This document shows positions 33,951 through 45,010 of a DNA stretch of 64,000 bases, piece after piece. Below the pieces are notes generated by a model. The model had not been told where the DNA came from. It saw only the letters and a list, made by a program, of their open reading frames with translations, and made no database searches. Position numbers and translations under genes: made by a program. The stretch's first letter is position 1; every line of letters begins with the position of its first letter. Source of the stretch: Incurvaria masculella (taxonomy: Eukaryota; Arthropoda; Insecta; Lepidoptera; Incurvariidae); the NCBI GenBank assembly GCA_946894095.1, contig OX335657.1, positions 9,486,001 through 9,550,000 of the forward strand. Reading direction: 5' to 3'.

Positions 33951-34201
33951 CCGGCCGAGTGCGAGTCGGATTTGCTCACGAAGGGTTCCGTATCCGTAAG
34001 CCTCCGCTGTCCGTCCGTCTGTCTGTCACAGGGCTATATCTCATGAAACAGAATAGGTAGGCAGCTGAAATTTTCACAGAGTGTGTATTTATTTTGCCGC
34101 TACAACAAAAAATAGGTAAAATAAAAAATTATAAAACTTAAAAACGTGATTTTTTGTAAATCCTGTACGATCGTGTGCGAGTACGACTCACACTTGGCCG
34201 G
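33951..34201 (+). mobile_element. MITE-A foldback variant with matched ends
   Basis: Begins CCGGCCGAGTGCGAGTCGG (normally the far end, inverted), then switches at GGTTCCGTA to a plus-oriented body from the CCGCTGTCCGTCC tract to CACTTGGCCGG. Both ends are thus the same terminus, and the normal AGGGTTCCGTACCC end is absent. Confidence 0.85.
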
Positions 34202-34367
34202 TTTTTTGGTGCGTGATCCTGAGTTGACAATTATAATAAGCCGGCATTTCCTCCAGAGGTCGTTAGTAATATCCTTCCGAATCGGTGTTATTCCGTGACC
34301 CGCGCTCCCGAAACGACGAAATCGCGTGACGTGTGCGTCGCGACCTGTGTTAGATTCGTTTAGAGCA
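34202..34367. other. Unassigned 166 bp
   Basis: No feature recognised. Confidence 0.4.
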
Positions 34368-34639
34368 GGGGGTCCATTCAGAGTAAGAGTGAGTTCGAGT
34401 TCGGGAGTGAGTTAACCTAAAAATAGCTGGGAAATATTATTATTTAATTTAATTATTATTTATATATTATTATTTGAGTAACGGAACCGTTATTTATACT
34501 TCCAACGGATTTACGGGACAGACTAGATTTTTACCCAACTGTAATGATGTTCAAGAAGTGTGGAAACATTGACTATTTAAAAAAGTGAGTTGATATTTAG
34601 TGGCGAATTCTAACTCACTCTTACTCTGAATGGACCCCC
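34368..34639. mobile_element. 272-bp element with perfect 28-bp TIRs
   Basis: GGGGGTCCATTCAGAG and the following 12 bases at the left are exactly complementary to the right end. The interior is AT-rich and non-coding. I cannot identify a target duplication. Perfect ends suggest relatively recent insertion. Confidence 0.8.
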
Positions 34640-35094
34640 AGAACTTTTATTATTTTACTTACGATGTTTTTTTGTTTCTTTCAGGTAACTTCATCGTTGT
34701 GCATCGTGCATTTCATCGTGCCGTCGTGGGTACGGTATGTTTGTAAGATTGTGCGATAATGTGAGACGAGGACTTGCATTGGCTACGGAACCCCAAAATC
34801 AATACTTAATCTTTTTGGTATTGTATAATGTAATCATCTATGATTGTCTTTATATGACAGCAATGCGATTTTCATTTTCAAAGCCTGTACGTGTTGAATT
34901 GATATTCGATCATAAATACAACATGTGGTGATTAATATTTTTTCATTTGGACCTTTAAACGAAATTGTTCCGGCGGATGACTGAGTAGGTAACATTTCCT
35001 TATTCCTTCAGCTTTTCATTGGGTTCCCACTGCCCGCGACTATACCGCTTGCAAGTTGGAATTCAGTATACAAATGCGTAGTTCTTTTTACGTC
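34640..35094. other. Unassigned 455 bp
   Basis: Short open frames only; nothing recognised. Confidence 0.4.
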
Positions 35095-35446
35095 TAGAGC
35101 ATCTCCTAGCTCAAAGGCGCGGGGACTTGCCTTCTATGTCGAAAGTCATGGGCTCGATCCCCGCCCCGTTAATGCACCACTTTCTGAGTTGCATTTCGTC
35201 AAGAATGCGAGCGGTTCCATGGTTCGGAATGCGTGTGAAACTGTACCCTTTCCCTACCGCCCAAGCTCGTACCATCGCATTGGATGAAAAGATTTTCGAA
35301 GCAGCCGTGCATTCCATCCAGTTCAATGTAGCCTTGCTCATAAAGGCAAGATTCTGGCATGGCACCCAATTTATTTGCGAATGCGGAGTTTTTGGGTCGT
35401 ATCGTGACTGGTGCGGTATAAGCCACCCCAGTCCAGTTACATAAAT
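35095..35446 (+). mobile_element. SINE-X copy, tRNA-headed
   Basis: Head CTAGCTCAAAGGCGCGGGG and GGGCTCGATCCCCGCCCC (good B box). Slight internal deletions in the body; tail CCAGTTACATAAATG. It lies tail to tail with the next copy. Confidence 0.85.
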
Positions 35447-35451
35447 GAATA

Positions 35452-35868
35452 GTTTTTTTTTTATGCAACCCGACATGGATGGCTTATACGACACAACAAC
35501 CGTTATGATATTAGCCCAATACCCCAAATTCCCGAAGGAATTAAGTTCCATTCCAGGACCTTCCCTTTATGAGCGCGGCTACATTAAACTGGATGGAAAA
35601 CACGGACAATTGCCGCTTCGACCATCTTTTCCTCCAATGCAACGGTACAAACCCAGGGCGGGCTTAAACCTTACTACCTAGTAGGGGAAGGGGACCTACA
35701 GTTTTACATGTATTCCGAACCATGGAGCAACTCGCATTCGTGACGAAATGCACTTATCCAACTCAGAAAGAGATAAAGAAGAAAGAAGGTGGTGCATGAA
35801 CCGGGCAAGAATTTGAACCCGGACCTCTGGTATGCTAGTCTAGTCGCCACTAGGCTACGAGCCGCTCT
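35452..35868 (-). mobile_element. SINE-X copy, tRNA-headed, full length
   Basis: Complete in reverse from the TTTTTTTTATGCAACCC tail to the head complement TAGGCTACGAGCCGCTC. B-box complement TTTGAACCC. With the preceding copy it forms a ~770-bp inverted repeat. Confidence 0.9.
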
Positions 35869-36208
35869 AAATTTCTCGTTTTCCGTTCTTCATTTAATAA
35901 CGTTTTATTTGCCGTTCGATTAATTTTACATCCTGTCGGCGTTCGTATATCGGTTTGATGCATACAAATTGTTAGTACTTACCCCGAGTGTTATCGTAAA
36001 CGATAGCGCGGTGCGTAACGTCGCATGCCCCATGCCCCACAAAGACTAGACGCAGTGCGTTCAACCCGCCGGCAACCATCCCCTCGCGCCGCGTGTGCTC
36101 AGCTGGTTCCCCGCGCCCGCAGCCGCCGCCGTCGCCGCCGCCGTCTCGCGTCGCGCACGCAGCTATCCGTCCGCCGCCGTGCATGCACAGCGAGACCATT
36201 TCTTTTTT
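35869..36208. other. Unassigned, ending in a GC island
   Basis: About 36010-36190 is GC-rich (GCCGCC runs) and directly abuts a MITE-A. No protein recognised. Confidence 0.35.
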
Positions 36209-36480
36209 AGGGTTTCGTACCCAAAGGGTGAAAACGGAACGGAACCCTATTACTAAGCCTCCGCTGTCCGTCCGTCCATCCATCCGTCCGTCCGTCCGTC
36301 CGTCCGTCTGTCACAGGGCTGTATCTCATGAACCGTAATCGGTAGGCAGCTGAAATGTTCACAGAGTGCTTATTTATTTTGCCGCTAAAATAAAAAAATA
36401 ATAAACATTAGAGGGGACCTCCATAAATAAAAACCTTACTTTTCTGTTTAAAATCTTGTACGATGGTACGGAACCCTACG
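36209..36480 (+). mobile_element. MITE-A, 3' end lost
   Basis: AGGGTTTCGTACCC start, GTCC/ATCC tract, body to GATGGTACGGAACCCT; the hairpin and GGCCGG end are missing. Confidence 0.85.
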
Positions 36481-37633
36481 TGGCGTTTTTTGCCCAAAAC
36501 GGAACATCGGGTTATTTAGCTACTTCCCTTTCTGCATGGTTATCAATGGTGTACTCAATTGTAGTAATTCTGCGTTTAGGAATTAGTAATGTTTCATTCG
36601 AGAAAACAGTTTATATAGTGGTTTCCTCAACCGAAAAAATCCGCAGCACGGTATTTCAATTATTCAATGTTTCCGTCGAAAACGTATTTCCGGAATTCCG
36701 TAATCAGGAATCCTGAGTCTATAAAACTTTTATAGTGGTTTTTATTGAACCCATGACCATAAGAAACATGGCTCCGCTCCTAGCTAGGAGCTGATCGAAT
36801 TAAATACACAATTCGAGAACGGCTATATAAAATCGATATTGGTATGTACTCGCTGATGAATATACTGACTGTCTGAACATATTGATACCTATTAATTATA
36901 CAACAATACCCAGTCGGTTTTTTAATTGAATACTTAAAGATACCTGAAGTTATATCAGTAACCTAAATCGCCTATAACTACGAAATGCAACCAAATATTT
37001 GTTCAGTTTTTGGTAAGCAAGTATGTACTGATACGTTCATGCTTCGTTGTTTACCTTATCATATATATTTTTTGTCACCAAAACTACTTTTTCAGGCGCC
37101 TTATCTAGGTAACGCAACCACTTGGAACAGGCAGACCGACACATTTAGCTTCAGAGGGTTGGTCTTTATCCTGTGAATCCAGTTTCAGCCATTTACGTTA
37201 TCGTTACCATTTTTGTCGCGACCTCCTAGTCTATAGGTTGACTTAAGTAAATATAATACGTACATACATATCACATTCCTTGGAATAAGCGCCGTACTAC
37301 CACAGAATAACTATAGTACTACCTACTTAGTACGAAAAAGTACATTTACTTAGGTTTCTTATCGTTTGAATCATCACCAGCAGCTGTAAAGAACGTATGT
37401 CTTTGTTTTTTGACCTGCTTACTCCTTGTATGCCTGATTAATGTTTTATGATGTTTGTTATAATTTTGTTTCTTTTATTTTTAAATTTTCGCATGTTTTA
37501 AAGTTAAGTTAATGCTTACTTTACTTATTTACCGACCTAAATGATGTTGTCAAATCTAACGGGTGGCCAGGAAGAGATTACTACAAGGCATTATGGTAGC
37601 CCATTAGATGAAACTAACACTTGTGCAATTATA
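36481..37633. other. Unassigned 1.15 kb
   Basis: Open frames up to 86 codons with no recognisable motif. Confidence 0.4.
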
Positions 37634-37637
37634 TTAA

Positions 37638-38007
37638 GGTGGCCCAACCCGCTCAACTCCCCATACAAACAGGGAAAGAAGATCACGCCCATATTTCTTA
37701 TCAGAGATCCCAAATTTTGCACAAACGAGCCTTATTTTATCGAACTAGATTTGTAAAATTGTGTTTGGTTTCTAAGTTATAAGGTCCGAAAGTTCGAATT
37801 TTTCGCGCGTTTTATACAATAACTTGGGTGGTTTATAACGCAATGATAAAGTAAGAAAATCTTAAAAAGATTAGTCATCAGACATAGCTTATTTAATCAA
37901 GATTTATAATCTATTTGTTTTTTGTTAGATTTTTTACTACAGCGGTCGTGGTTTACTTTTAGCTATAAGTGCCCGCGAATGAGTTTGTCCCGCCGGGTTG
38001 GGCCACC
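37638..38007 (+). mobile_element. MITE-C, internally deleted, flanked by TTAA
   Basis: GGTGGCCCAACCCG and CGGGTTGGGCCACC form a perfect 14-bp inverted repeat, with TTAA on both sides (37634-37637, 38008-38011). About 160 bp of the 3' interior is missing. Confidence 0.9.
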
Positions 38008-38011
38008 TTAA

Positions 38012-38855
38012 GTCTACTCTAAGAATGTATGTATGAGTTTCATCTAATAAACAGTTATTATTATTATGTCTTTGGATCGTTTTACTTTTCGTAAAGTCAA
38101 TGTTTATTGCAGTAAAATAGTCTCTTGTATAATAGTCAACAATCTGCAGCCCAGTGGGTAAGGTCCTACGGTTTCTTGGGGAATAAATACCATCTCATCC
38201 TTTTGAATAGTTCGTTCGTTCCAAGAGGACCTCCCCACGGGGAGCTGTGAGCGAGCTAAAAAACTTACTCCGTTGGGAAACTTCACAAGGCAAAAAAACT
38301 CCACCGTTTAGCTTTTCGTTGTCAGTAGATTAAAGTATATAGTCCACTTTTTTCTTGTCGAAGACACTTCTTACAACTTCGCCGGGGCTTTAGTATTCAT
38401 AATGTGTACTGTGCTTGCTTGAAATGAGGTTTGTTCTGAAGTCCATTACCTTTATTATAATAAGGTTGGATGTTATTGTACCACAATGGAGTGCTTACCA
38501 GTTTACATATTGTTAGAAGTGAATACGTTTCTTTATTAAAATTTTATTGTTTTTTATAATTATTAAAGCTGTATTTTGTAGGAATCCGACTAAATGGCAG
38601 AGGTCTGTGAATGTGCGCGTGGATGGGGGGGGAACCATATCCTATGTTATACATCGCCACTGCAGTTTTCTGTGAATGTCGGAAGGTACTTGGAAATATC
38701 GATCTTGGATTATATTTCTTGATAATGCCTGTAGCCTACTTTCTCGTTTCTTCTTTTGTGTGTTTAATACCCAATCGGTACGCGGACTCACTGTGATGGA
38801 ACCTGGCCAAATGTGTTAGCCGACGTGATCAGATCCTAGAAAACTGTTCGACTTT
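38012..38855. other. Unassigned 844 bp
   Basis: No feature recognised beyond short open frames. Confidence 0.4.
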
Positions 38856-38972
38856 TTTATGCAACTGTGCATGGATGGCTAATACCAAACTGACCATCAG
38901 ATATTAGCCTAATACACCACATGGGAACTAGGTGCCATGCCACAACCTTCCTTATATATCTCGGCTTGATTG
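38856..38972 (-). mobile_element. SINE-X 3' fragment
   Basis: TTTTTTATGCAACTG, then CATGGATGGCTAATACC and AGGTGCCATGCCA: the tail third of SINE-X, in the 5S-headed subtype's wording. Confidence 0.75.
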
Positions 38973-38990
38973 CGGTTTACTTATTTCCTA

Positions 38991-39216
38991 TCTTCTAATT
39001 ATTATATATATAATATATATATATAATATATATATATAATTATATCATTCTTTACAATTCTTTATAATTATTCTGTACTTATGTTTGTCACCTAACTTCT
39101 CCTAAACGGCCGGACCGATTTGGATGAACTTTTGTGTACATATTTGAATGGGTCCCTGGATCGTTTGGGCGCTGTTGTCGAGATATTGACCCGAGCGGTA
39201 CCGGGACCTCAGCTAG
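38991..39216 (+). mobile_element. Short non-autonomous Helitron
   Basis: A|TCTTCTAATT at the left; a CCCGAG...ACCGGG hairpin, CTCAG and CTAG|T at the right. The 5' part is a (TA)n-rich tract (about 39000-39045). Right terminus is firm, left is a best guess. Confidence 0.65.
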
Positions 39217-39671
39217 TCTCATGTAAAACTTTGGACACTTTTTGTTTCTTAGGTAGAGATTAAAACTGTCTAAGATATCGATGGTACCAAATGTATTCTT
39301 CAAGTGATTGATCTAGTCAAACGTTACCGTGCACGGGCAGTTCTTCTCTGCGCTAACGGGCATGGGGCATTCACGTCGAGTTGCATAAAATAATGGGTTA
39401 GTGTTGGAAAGCATACAATAGAAGTCACGTAGGGGGAGCAGAATAGGCCGATGGAGGATGCGCATTGTCTGGTCGGTGCGGGATGGGGTGGTAGTGGTGA
39501 AGAGGTGAGAGGGGGGGGGGGGGCTGTACCAACGCGTCGTGTGGCGTCGTGTCATGTGCAGTGCTCCCGGCTCCGGCTCGCAGGTGCGACGACGGGTTTT
39601 TGTTAGAGTCGCAGGTAGAAATGTCTAATGTATCGCCATGGAATACTCTCCGGTTTCATATTTGTAGTGAC
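39217..39671. other. Unassigned 455 bp
   Basis: A poly-G run lies at about 39512-39522. Nothing else recognised. Confidence 0.4.
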
Positions 39672-39818
39672 TAATGCTGAGATTCAAAGACAGTTCTTGG
39701 GTCTTGAGACGATTCTCAATCAAGTCAAGTCAATTTTGACATAAATTGTCAAATTCGGCAATCGAAAGAGATGAGAATTGTCTCAAGACCCGAGAACTGT
39801 CTTTGAATCTCAGCATTA
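39672..39818. mobile_element. 147-bp palindromic MITE
   Basis: Arms of about 48 bp: TAATGCTGAGATTCAAAGAC faces GTCTTTGAATCTCAGCATTA, nearly perfect, around a loop of about 50 bp. Confidence 0.9.
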
Positions 39819-40480
39819 GAAAATTGCCTTCATTTTCTTACCGTATGATCGTACATTGAATTGAAACTTGGAAGTTATTGATTTTGAAGCAATGTAATGT
39901 TCTTTCGGTGAAGGAAAACATCGTGGGCCCAACACCGGTGTTGCTGGGCTTAATGACACAGCAACGGGCTTGTCACTCAATCGGGCGAAACGAGATTCAC
40001 GATAGTCAACCGCTGGGTATCCTGAGACCCGAATCTCGGGACCCAGAAATGGCACCAATCAAGTGTTTTTTTAAATTATATGTTTTAGTTTTTTTGTATC
40101 GTAATTTCCGTATCACGAATATTTTTTTTATATATGAAATTATTATGTCGATATATTTTTTTGTTTACGGCTTAAGGCGAAATTTAAGAAAGTTACATAC
40201 ATACCTCTACGCCGCTTTCCCGGTGGGGTAGACAGTAGTGATGATAGAGCGCCGTACGGTACGATCAGAGCACACCTCTTTCACTTCATCAACAGACTCT
40301 TCTTTTTCGCTCCACGATTACGAAGAGAATTATTATTGCATATATTGACATTATTCTTTCATAGCCTATAAAGAACTGTTTATCTAAGATTTTCAAGTGA
40401 TATTTGTATGCGTAGAAATTTAGGATTATGTTCCTTGAACCCTTTCGACTCGTGACGTTTACATGTTGCTAACTGAGCCC
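39819..40480. other. Unassigned, with a possible dispersed repeat
   Basis: About 40190-40330 has CATACATACCTCTACGCC and CCCGGTGGGGTAGACAG, wording I associate with a dispersed lepidopteran repeat (low confidence); a weaker relative is at about 7805-7875. A 117-codon open frame at 39878-40231 has no recognisable domain. Confidence 0.35.
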
Positions 40481-40833
40481 GTAGTCCTAGCTGTCACTTA
40501 AATTGGCGTTTACGGCATACCGATCGACTGACGTTTTCAAATGTATGGAGACATTTAAGAGCGCCCGCAGTGGGCGTTAAGCGAACTAACATTTGCGAGA
40601 CCGAGTTTCATTTGGCAGCTTACTCAACGTTGTCGTAAATACGTCGACGTTGCCGTTTACGTCGACTCCGCGTTTTCATACAAATCGGAAGTCCGAGTTT
40701 GACTTTGACAGCATGAATAAGTAAAACCATAGAATATCTAGTAGAAACTTGTATGGAGTTTGACGTTTTTACGGAAAACGCCAGTCGATCGGTTTGCCGT
40801 AAACAACAATTTAGGTGAGAACTCTGACTGACC
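40481..40833. mobile_element. Foldback element (family I), most complete
   Basis: AAATTGGCGTTTACGGCATA and CGATCGACTG at the left face CAGTCGATCGG and TGCCGTAAAC...AATTTAGG at the right. The interior includes GCGCCCGCAGTGGGCGTTAA, a small palindrome. Non-coding. Confidence 0.7.
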
Positions 40834-40854
40834 ACTCTGAACATTATAATTCAT

Positions 40855-41045
40855 TGTCACTCCGCCGGCGCCGCCGCCTCCGCTGCGGTTGCTATCATCG
40901 CTGTGCGAATGTAATGAGATGCGTCGCTTGTATAATAGTTAGATAACCCAGCAACCAGTCGGCGTCGGTGCTTCGAAGCGGGGGGACGGCGCGGCGGCGG
41001 CGGCGGCGACGCGGCCACGCAACTCGCTGTGGCAATGACCATGTA
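40855..41045. other. GC island
   Basis: GCCGCC/GGCGGC-rich stretch with no recognised protein; adjacent to a 5S-headed SINE fragment. Confidence 0.35.
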
Positions 41046-41057
41046 ACACTGACACCC

Positions 41058-41215
41058 TTGTGGACATTCGATGCGGTCGGCGACGGTACGGCCCAGGCGC
41101 AGCCTAGGCGCGCTTAACTTGCTTGCTGCGCGGTCGGGATCTGGATGGGTGACCGTTCGACTGATGAGCCTGATAGGATTCCCCTTAAAACTGTAGGTTC
41201 CCTTCTCTTACTTTC
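41058..41215 (+). mobile_element. SINE-X 5' part with 5S-like head
   Basis: TTGCTGCGCGGTCGGGATC and TGGATGGGTGACCGTTCGA match the 5S rRNA C-box region; then AAAACTGTAGGTTCCC of the body, after which the copy stops. Confidence 0.75.
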
Positions 41216-42779
41216 TCATCGTAAGTAATTTTTTTCTTAAATTGTTTTGTCCTCAGCTCCTCCAGCTATAATGATAATTTAACCGTTAAATACCGTACAA
41301 AATACTCACAATACGTAAGTAGTAGGTACGAATTTATTTTCTGCGATGTAGACGAAATAACGATTATGTTCATGCGATACATTAGAAGTCGACGCACCGA
41401 GGTACCAACATTCGAGCGTTTGAAGCGGGTTCTTACGCACTGTTCAAATGTACCCGGTGAAAGTTGAGTTTCGTAAAACTGTACAAACTCCAGCGCCTCT
41501 CGAATGACGCATGCTGTACGAACAATATTCACATGTAAATTAGTTCGAACTCTTTGAGCACACTCCTTGTGTCGAAAGAGCTCCAAATTCTTTATGGACT
41601 CCAAATTTCACTTTGATTGTTTGAGGTTTAAAGCGCTTTTGTTGTAGAAATGCTCTATAGAGGTGTCATTCAACGTTCAACTGGAAACATTTGGACCTTG
41701 TGTTAGAGTAAATGTTTGTTTTCATGATACAATGCACCAGATTGCAAAGTTTGTGAAAAAAAGTCGTTAGAAAAACCTACATAATCACAGAAAAATATGG
41801 CCTTTAAATTCAGCATTAAAACCATGGTACTCGTAAATCATGTTATCTTACACTTATCGTGAATCCATTTATGAAGCACGATCACGCAATGATCATAAAT
41901 TCATTTGAACGATCCGTTTTCGAAAGGATATGTTTATCGTTTTTCGATTCTTTATTTTTTAAAGCCCAAAACAACTTTAATACATTGGACTGGCAAATGA
42001 ACACGCGACGTGATGTATTGTAGTTACATTACCGATAAAAGTCTGTATTTTGTTTCGGTGACGTAAGCTTTTACGACCTCATCGTCGTCGCTGCTCAAAT
42101 GTAATTAACTCTGCAAAATACATTTTGAAATTACTGTGAAACCTACGTGAAACCCTTTCCTCAATCAGTCGTTCGACTCTGAAGCAAATTTCATTGCTAC
42201 ATTTTCCTGTTTAACTAATAACTCTATTATTTCCGATATAGTTTAATTGAGTTACTATATTAACGGTTTCTTCATCAGGTTTGCATTATGCCCTCGGTAT
42301 AGTGTTTCCTCGTTACCTAATTCAATTACAATGTATATTTCCCCTCTTTTTGTTTCCCTGAACATTGGTTTCGTGATATTTACCTGCGCGCGCTTGAATG
42401 TTGCGGTGTGCTCTCGCATCGCAATGAGATGTTAGAGCGAGAAGGGTCTATGATTTTTAACTTTTGCGCGTTGAAGTTGATGAGTTTTACTTATTAACCG
42501 GTAAATGCATATACTAGCGTTTACTAGAAATTTACCCCTTACTAGGTTCACTCTGATATGCGAGTTTCATAAAAAAAACGTTCTAATATATATAATCCTC
42601 ATCCCCTAATAACAACATAAACAATAAAACAATTCCCATGCTACAGGTGAAAACTGTTGTTTTTAACTGTCTTTTTTTAACTTCATTTTTGTATAAAATA
42701 AAACATACGGACATAGAATGAAGCTTTTTCAAGTGGTGAAAAAATCTGAATAAACGAAATAAATAAAATCTGGCATATT
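41216..42779. other. Unassigned 1.56 kb
   Basis: AT-rich. A 112-codon minus-strand open frame at 41266-41604 has no recognised domain. Confidence 0.35.
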
Positions 42780-43445
42780 TTAGGGGTAGGGAACCGTTAG
42801 GGCCTGCAAGGCGATTGCAGTGCCTTGGCCAATGGACAAAGAATGCATGTCTTAACATTTTCAAATATTCTATTTCCGCTGCCTTCACGACAGGCAGTCA
42901 GTCAGTTAGCGTGTTTGCGGCCATCAGCGGTACCGAACCACTGCTTTCCGCCGACGCACTTGATGTCGTCGTCCCACCTGGCGGGTGGTCTTCCCACACT
43001 CCTTTTTCCTGTCCATGGCCGCCAGTGCAGGATACGGTTACTCCAACGGTCTTCGGCTGACGTGACCAGCCCACTGCCATGACCAGCCCACTGCCATTTG
43101 AGCTTAACCACCCGGTATCCAATAGCGACTAGTTTGGTACGTCGGCGGATTGCCTCGTTATGCACCATATTCCGTAGCGATATTCCCAGCATGGCTCGCT
43201 CCATTGCTCGCTGGGCAACTTTCAACCTTTGGACAACGGCGACGTCTCACACCCGTACGTCATAACCGGGAGGACGCACTGGTCATATATTCGGGTCTTT
43301 AGATTTTGCGGGAGGTCAGACCTCAGAGCAACAGGCAGGGATTCAAAATATCGGCATGTATGTACTTGCGTCTCTATCTGCTGTCGCACCAACTGGTACG
43401 ACCCGTACAAAGACGTAGCTTTTTCTTTCAACCTCGTTCAATCTG
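42780..43445 (-). mobile_element. RTE-like LINE 3' end
   Basis: Coding remnant (42902-43431) plus a 3' untranslated part (42780-42901) whose fragments recur at 2229-2345 and 22093-22745. 5'-truncated. Confidence 0.75.
42902..43431 (-). pseudogene. LINE reverse transcriptase C-terminus, frameshifted
   Basis: The upstream frame (43222-43431) contains CVLPVMTYGCET, and the downstream frame (42902-43225) contains KVAQRAMERAMLG, KLKWQWAGH, RPWTGKRSVGRPPARWDDD. Together these are the typical C-terminal signature of RTE-type endonuclease-reverse transcriptases abundant in insects. A one-base shift near 43222 breaks the frame. The catalytic YADD region is not present. RTE clade is inferred from motif wording. 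Confidence 0.85.
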
Positions 43446-43615
43446 GCTCAGCTGTTCTGCGAGCGAATATAAATAACCTAACCTATTTTTTTTTCTAGAT
43501 TCCATTTACAGTAGTTTATATTTTGAGTCTGAGTTTTAGTTTTATTCATTCATCGGTTAACCGAGATGAAACTCCTGGTACGATTTTAATATTATGCTAA
43601 AGTTATAAAAAAATA

Positions 43616-43720
43616 TTTAATAATAATAATAAAATTCTTTATTGTACACCATTATAAAACAGTTTACAAAAGGCGGGCCTAATGCCAAAAGGCATTCTCT
43701 TCCTACCTGTATTGTACCTG
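43616..43720 (-). mobile_element. Possible LINE 3' tail
   Basis: (TAA)n followed by ATTCTTTATTGTACACC and AAAAGGCGGGCCTAATGCC, a wording I associate with 3' ends of lepidopteran LINEs. Only about 100 bp is recognisable. Confidence 0.45.
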
Positions 43721-44029
43721 TATTGGTTGTATTTCTCGATGTTGTACTCAACTACTGTCTGATATTGGCTTACCACAGTTCTTTTCCTGGGACCTAGTGG
43801 CCGACACGTTTCGAACTGTTATAACTATTACGATTTATTTTTGCAACAAGCGAAGTCAATTTATTTTAACGAAAAGAAATATACAAAATGACGTTATATT
43901 ATGTTAAACAAAGTAGTGCCATTTTAGGATCATCATGATAGAAACTACAAAGAATAAATGTTACCCCTGAATTAGCTTTGTTAATGTCACTCCTATTTTT
44001 GCAACGAATTATACCACAAATCGGCATTT
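43721..44029. other. Unassigned 309 bp
   Basis: No feature recognised. Confidence 0.4.
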
Positions 44030-44429
44030 TTAATTGGTGAACTTCTTCGATTGCGGCGAAGACGTGCGTACTTTGACTACGACGACACGCGATGCCACGC
44101 CGGAGTGTGCTCTCTTGGGCAGAGTCCAAGCTTCACGTATCGTTACCCAGTATCCCCAGTCGAGCCGTGCCACCGCGCGAGTCGAGTCCGTCGGTTCTCC
44201 GCGGTTTCCGATGGCGGGAGCGTGGGGTGCGCGGGCGGCGGTGCGAGGCTACCGCCGAGTCCCCTCCGCGGCGCGCGGCGCGGTCGGCGGCCGGTCGTGT
44301 ACCTGCGATGCGACGCGACGCGTCCGACGGAAACAGGTAGTCCGCTCAGCGCCGCCGATGGCAGTGGCCGTGCGGCACGCTGCTACACCGCGAGCGACGG
44401 TGCGCGCGTGTGAGTGAGTGAGTGAACCG
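44030..44429 (+). promoter_or_regulatory. Candidate GC-rich promoter/5'UTR
   Basis: A 400-bp CpG-rich stretch lies directly upstream of a plausible coding start. No TATA box is seen. CAG|GTAGTC near 44335 could be an alternative donor. In-frame TGA at 44415-44417 closes the frame upstream of the ATG at 44430. Confidence 0.35.
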
Positions 44430-44560
44430 ATGCGCGTGTCGGTGGAGCGAGCGAGTGCGCGCGGAGATGGCGATGGCTCGGCCTCGCCGGTGAAGGGGAG
44501 CCCGGACGCCATGTCGCCCGCCGACCGGAGAACAAAGGGCTCGCGACTCCTCGACCTGCG
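44430..44560 (+). CDS. Candidate first coding exon, unknown gene
   Basis: ATG at 44430 opens 43 codons plus 2 bases, ending at CTGCG|GTGAGTGCG (intron from 44561), a strong eukaryotic donor. An in-frame TGA lies five codons upstream. The peptide is short, rich in Ser, Arg, Asp, Gly and Pro (contains SASPVKGSPDAMSPADRR), with no signal peptide, membrane segment or domain; such N-termini are common in cytoplasmic or signalling proteins, which is not diagnostic. A second ATG (codon 28) is a possible alternative start. The -3 position before the first ATG is C, a weak context. No downstream exon is identified in the window, so the intron would be long. I do not recognise the gene; chance open frame in a GC island is the alternative. 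Confidence 0.4.
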
Positions 44561-44735
44561 GTGAGTGCGTCTCGTGCGCCGCCGCTGTGCCGTCCCCCCA
44601 CCGCCACCACCACCACCAGTGCCGCCGCGCCGCGTCGCGTGCGCACCCCGCCCGCATGTACCTGCTGCTGCATACTTCGTTGGATTCTATCAAAATACGG
44701 ACTAACAATGAAATGATAACCCATACCGTCGGCTG
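44561..44735 (+). other. Putative start of intron 1
   Basis: Begins GTGAGTGCGTC; GC-rich to 44660. No acceptor can be assigned. Confidence 0.3.
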
Positions 44736-45010
44736 AGGGCATTTTGTCTCAAATGCGAGCTACTCCATGGTTTGGCATCCATGTAAAACTGTAGGTCTCC
44801 TTGGTAGGTACCATCGCATTGAATAAAAATGTAATCGAAGCGGCAATGAAAAATTGTCCGTGTTTTCCATCCAGTTCAATGTAGCCGTGCTCGTAAAAGG
44901 TAGGGCGAGGCATAGCACCTAATTCCTTCGGGAATGTGGTGTATTGTGCTGATTCATACCGGTAGTTTTGTGGTATTAACCATCAATGTCAAGTTGCATA
45001 AAAAACCGAC
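44736..45010 (+). mobile_element. SINE-X body, headless
   Basis: From AATGCGAGCTACTCCATGG through CATCCAGTTCAATGTAGCC to AAGTTGCATAAAAAACC. A short deletion near 44800 removes the TTTAA site. Confidence 0.85.
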
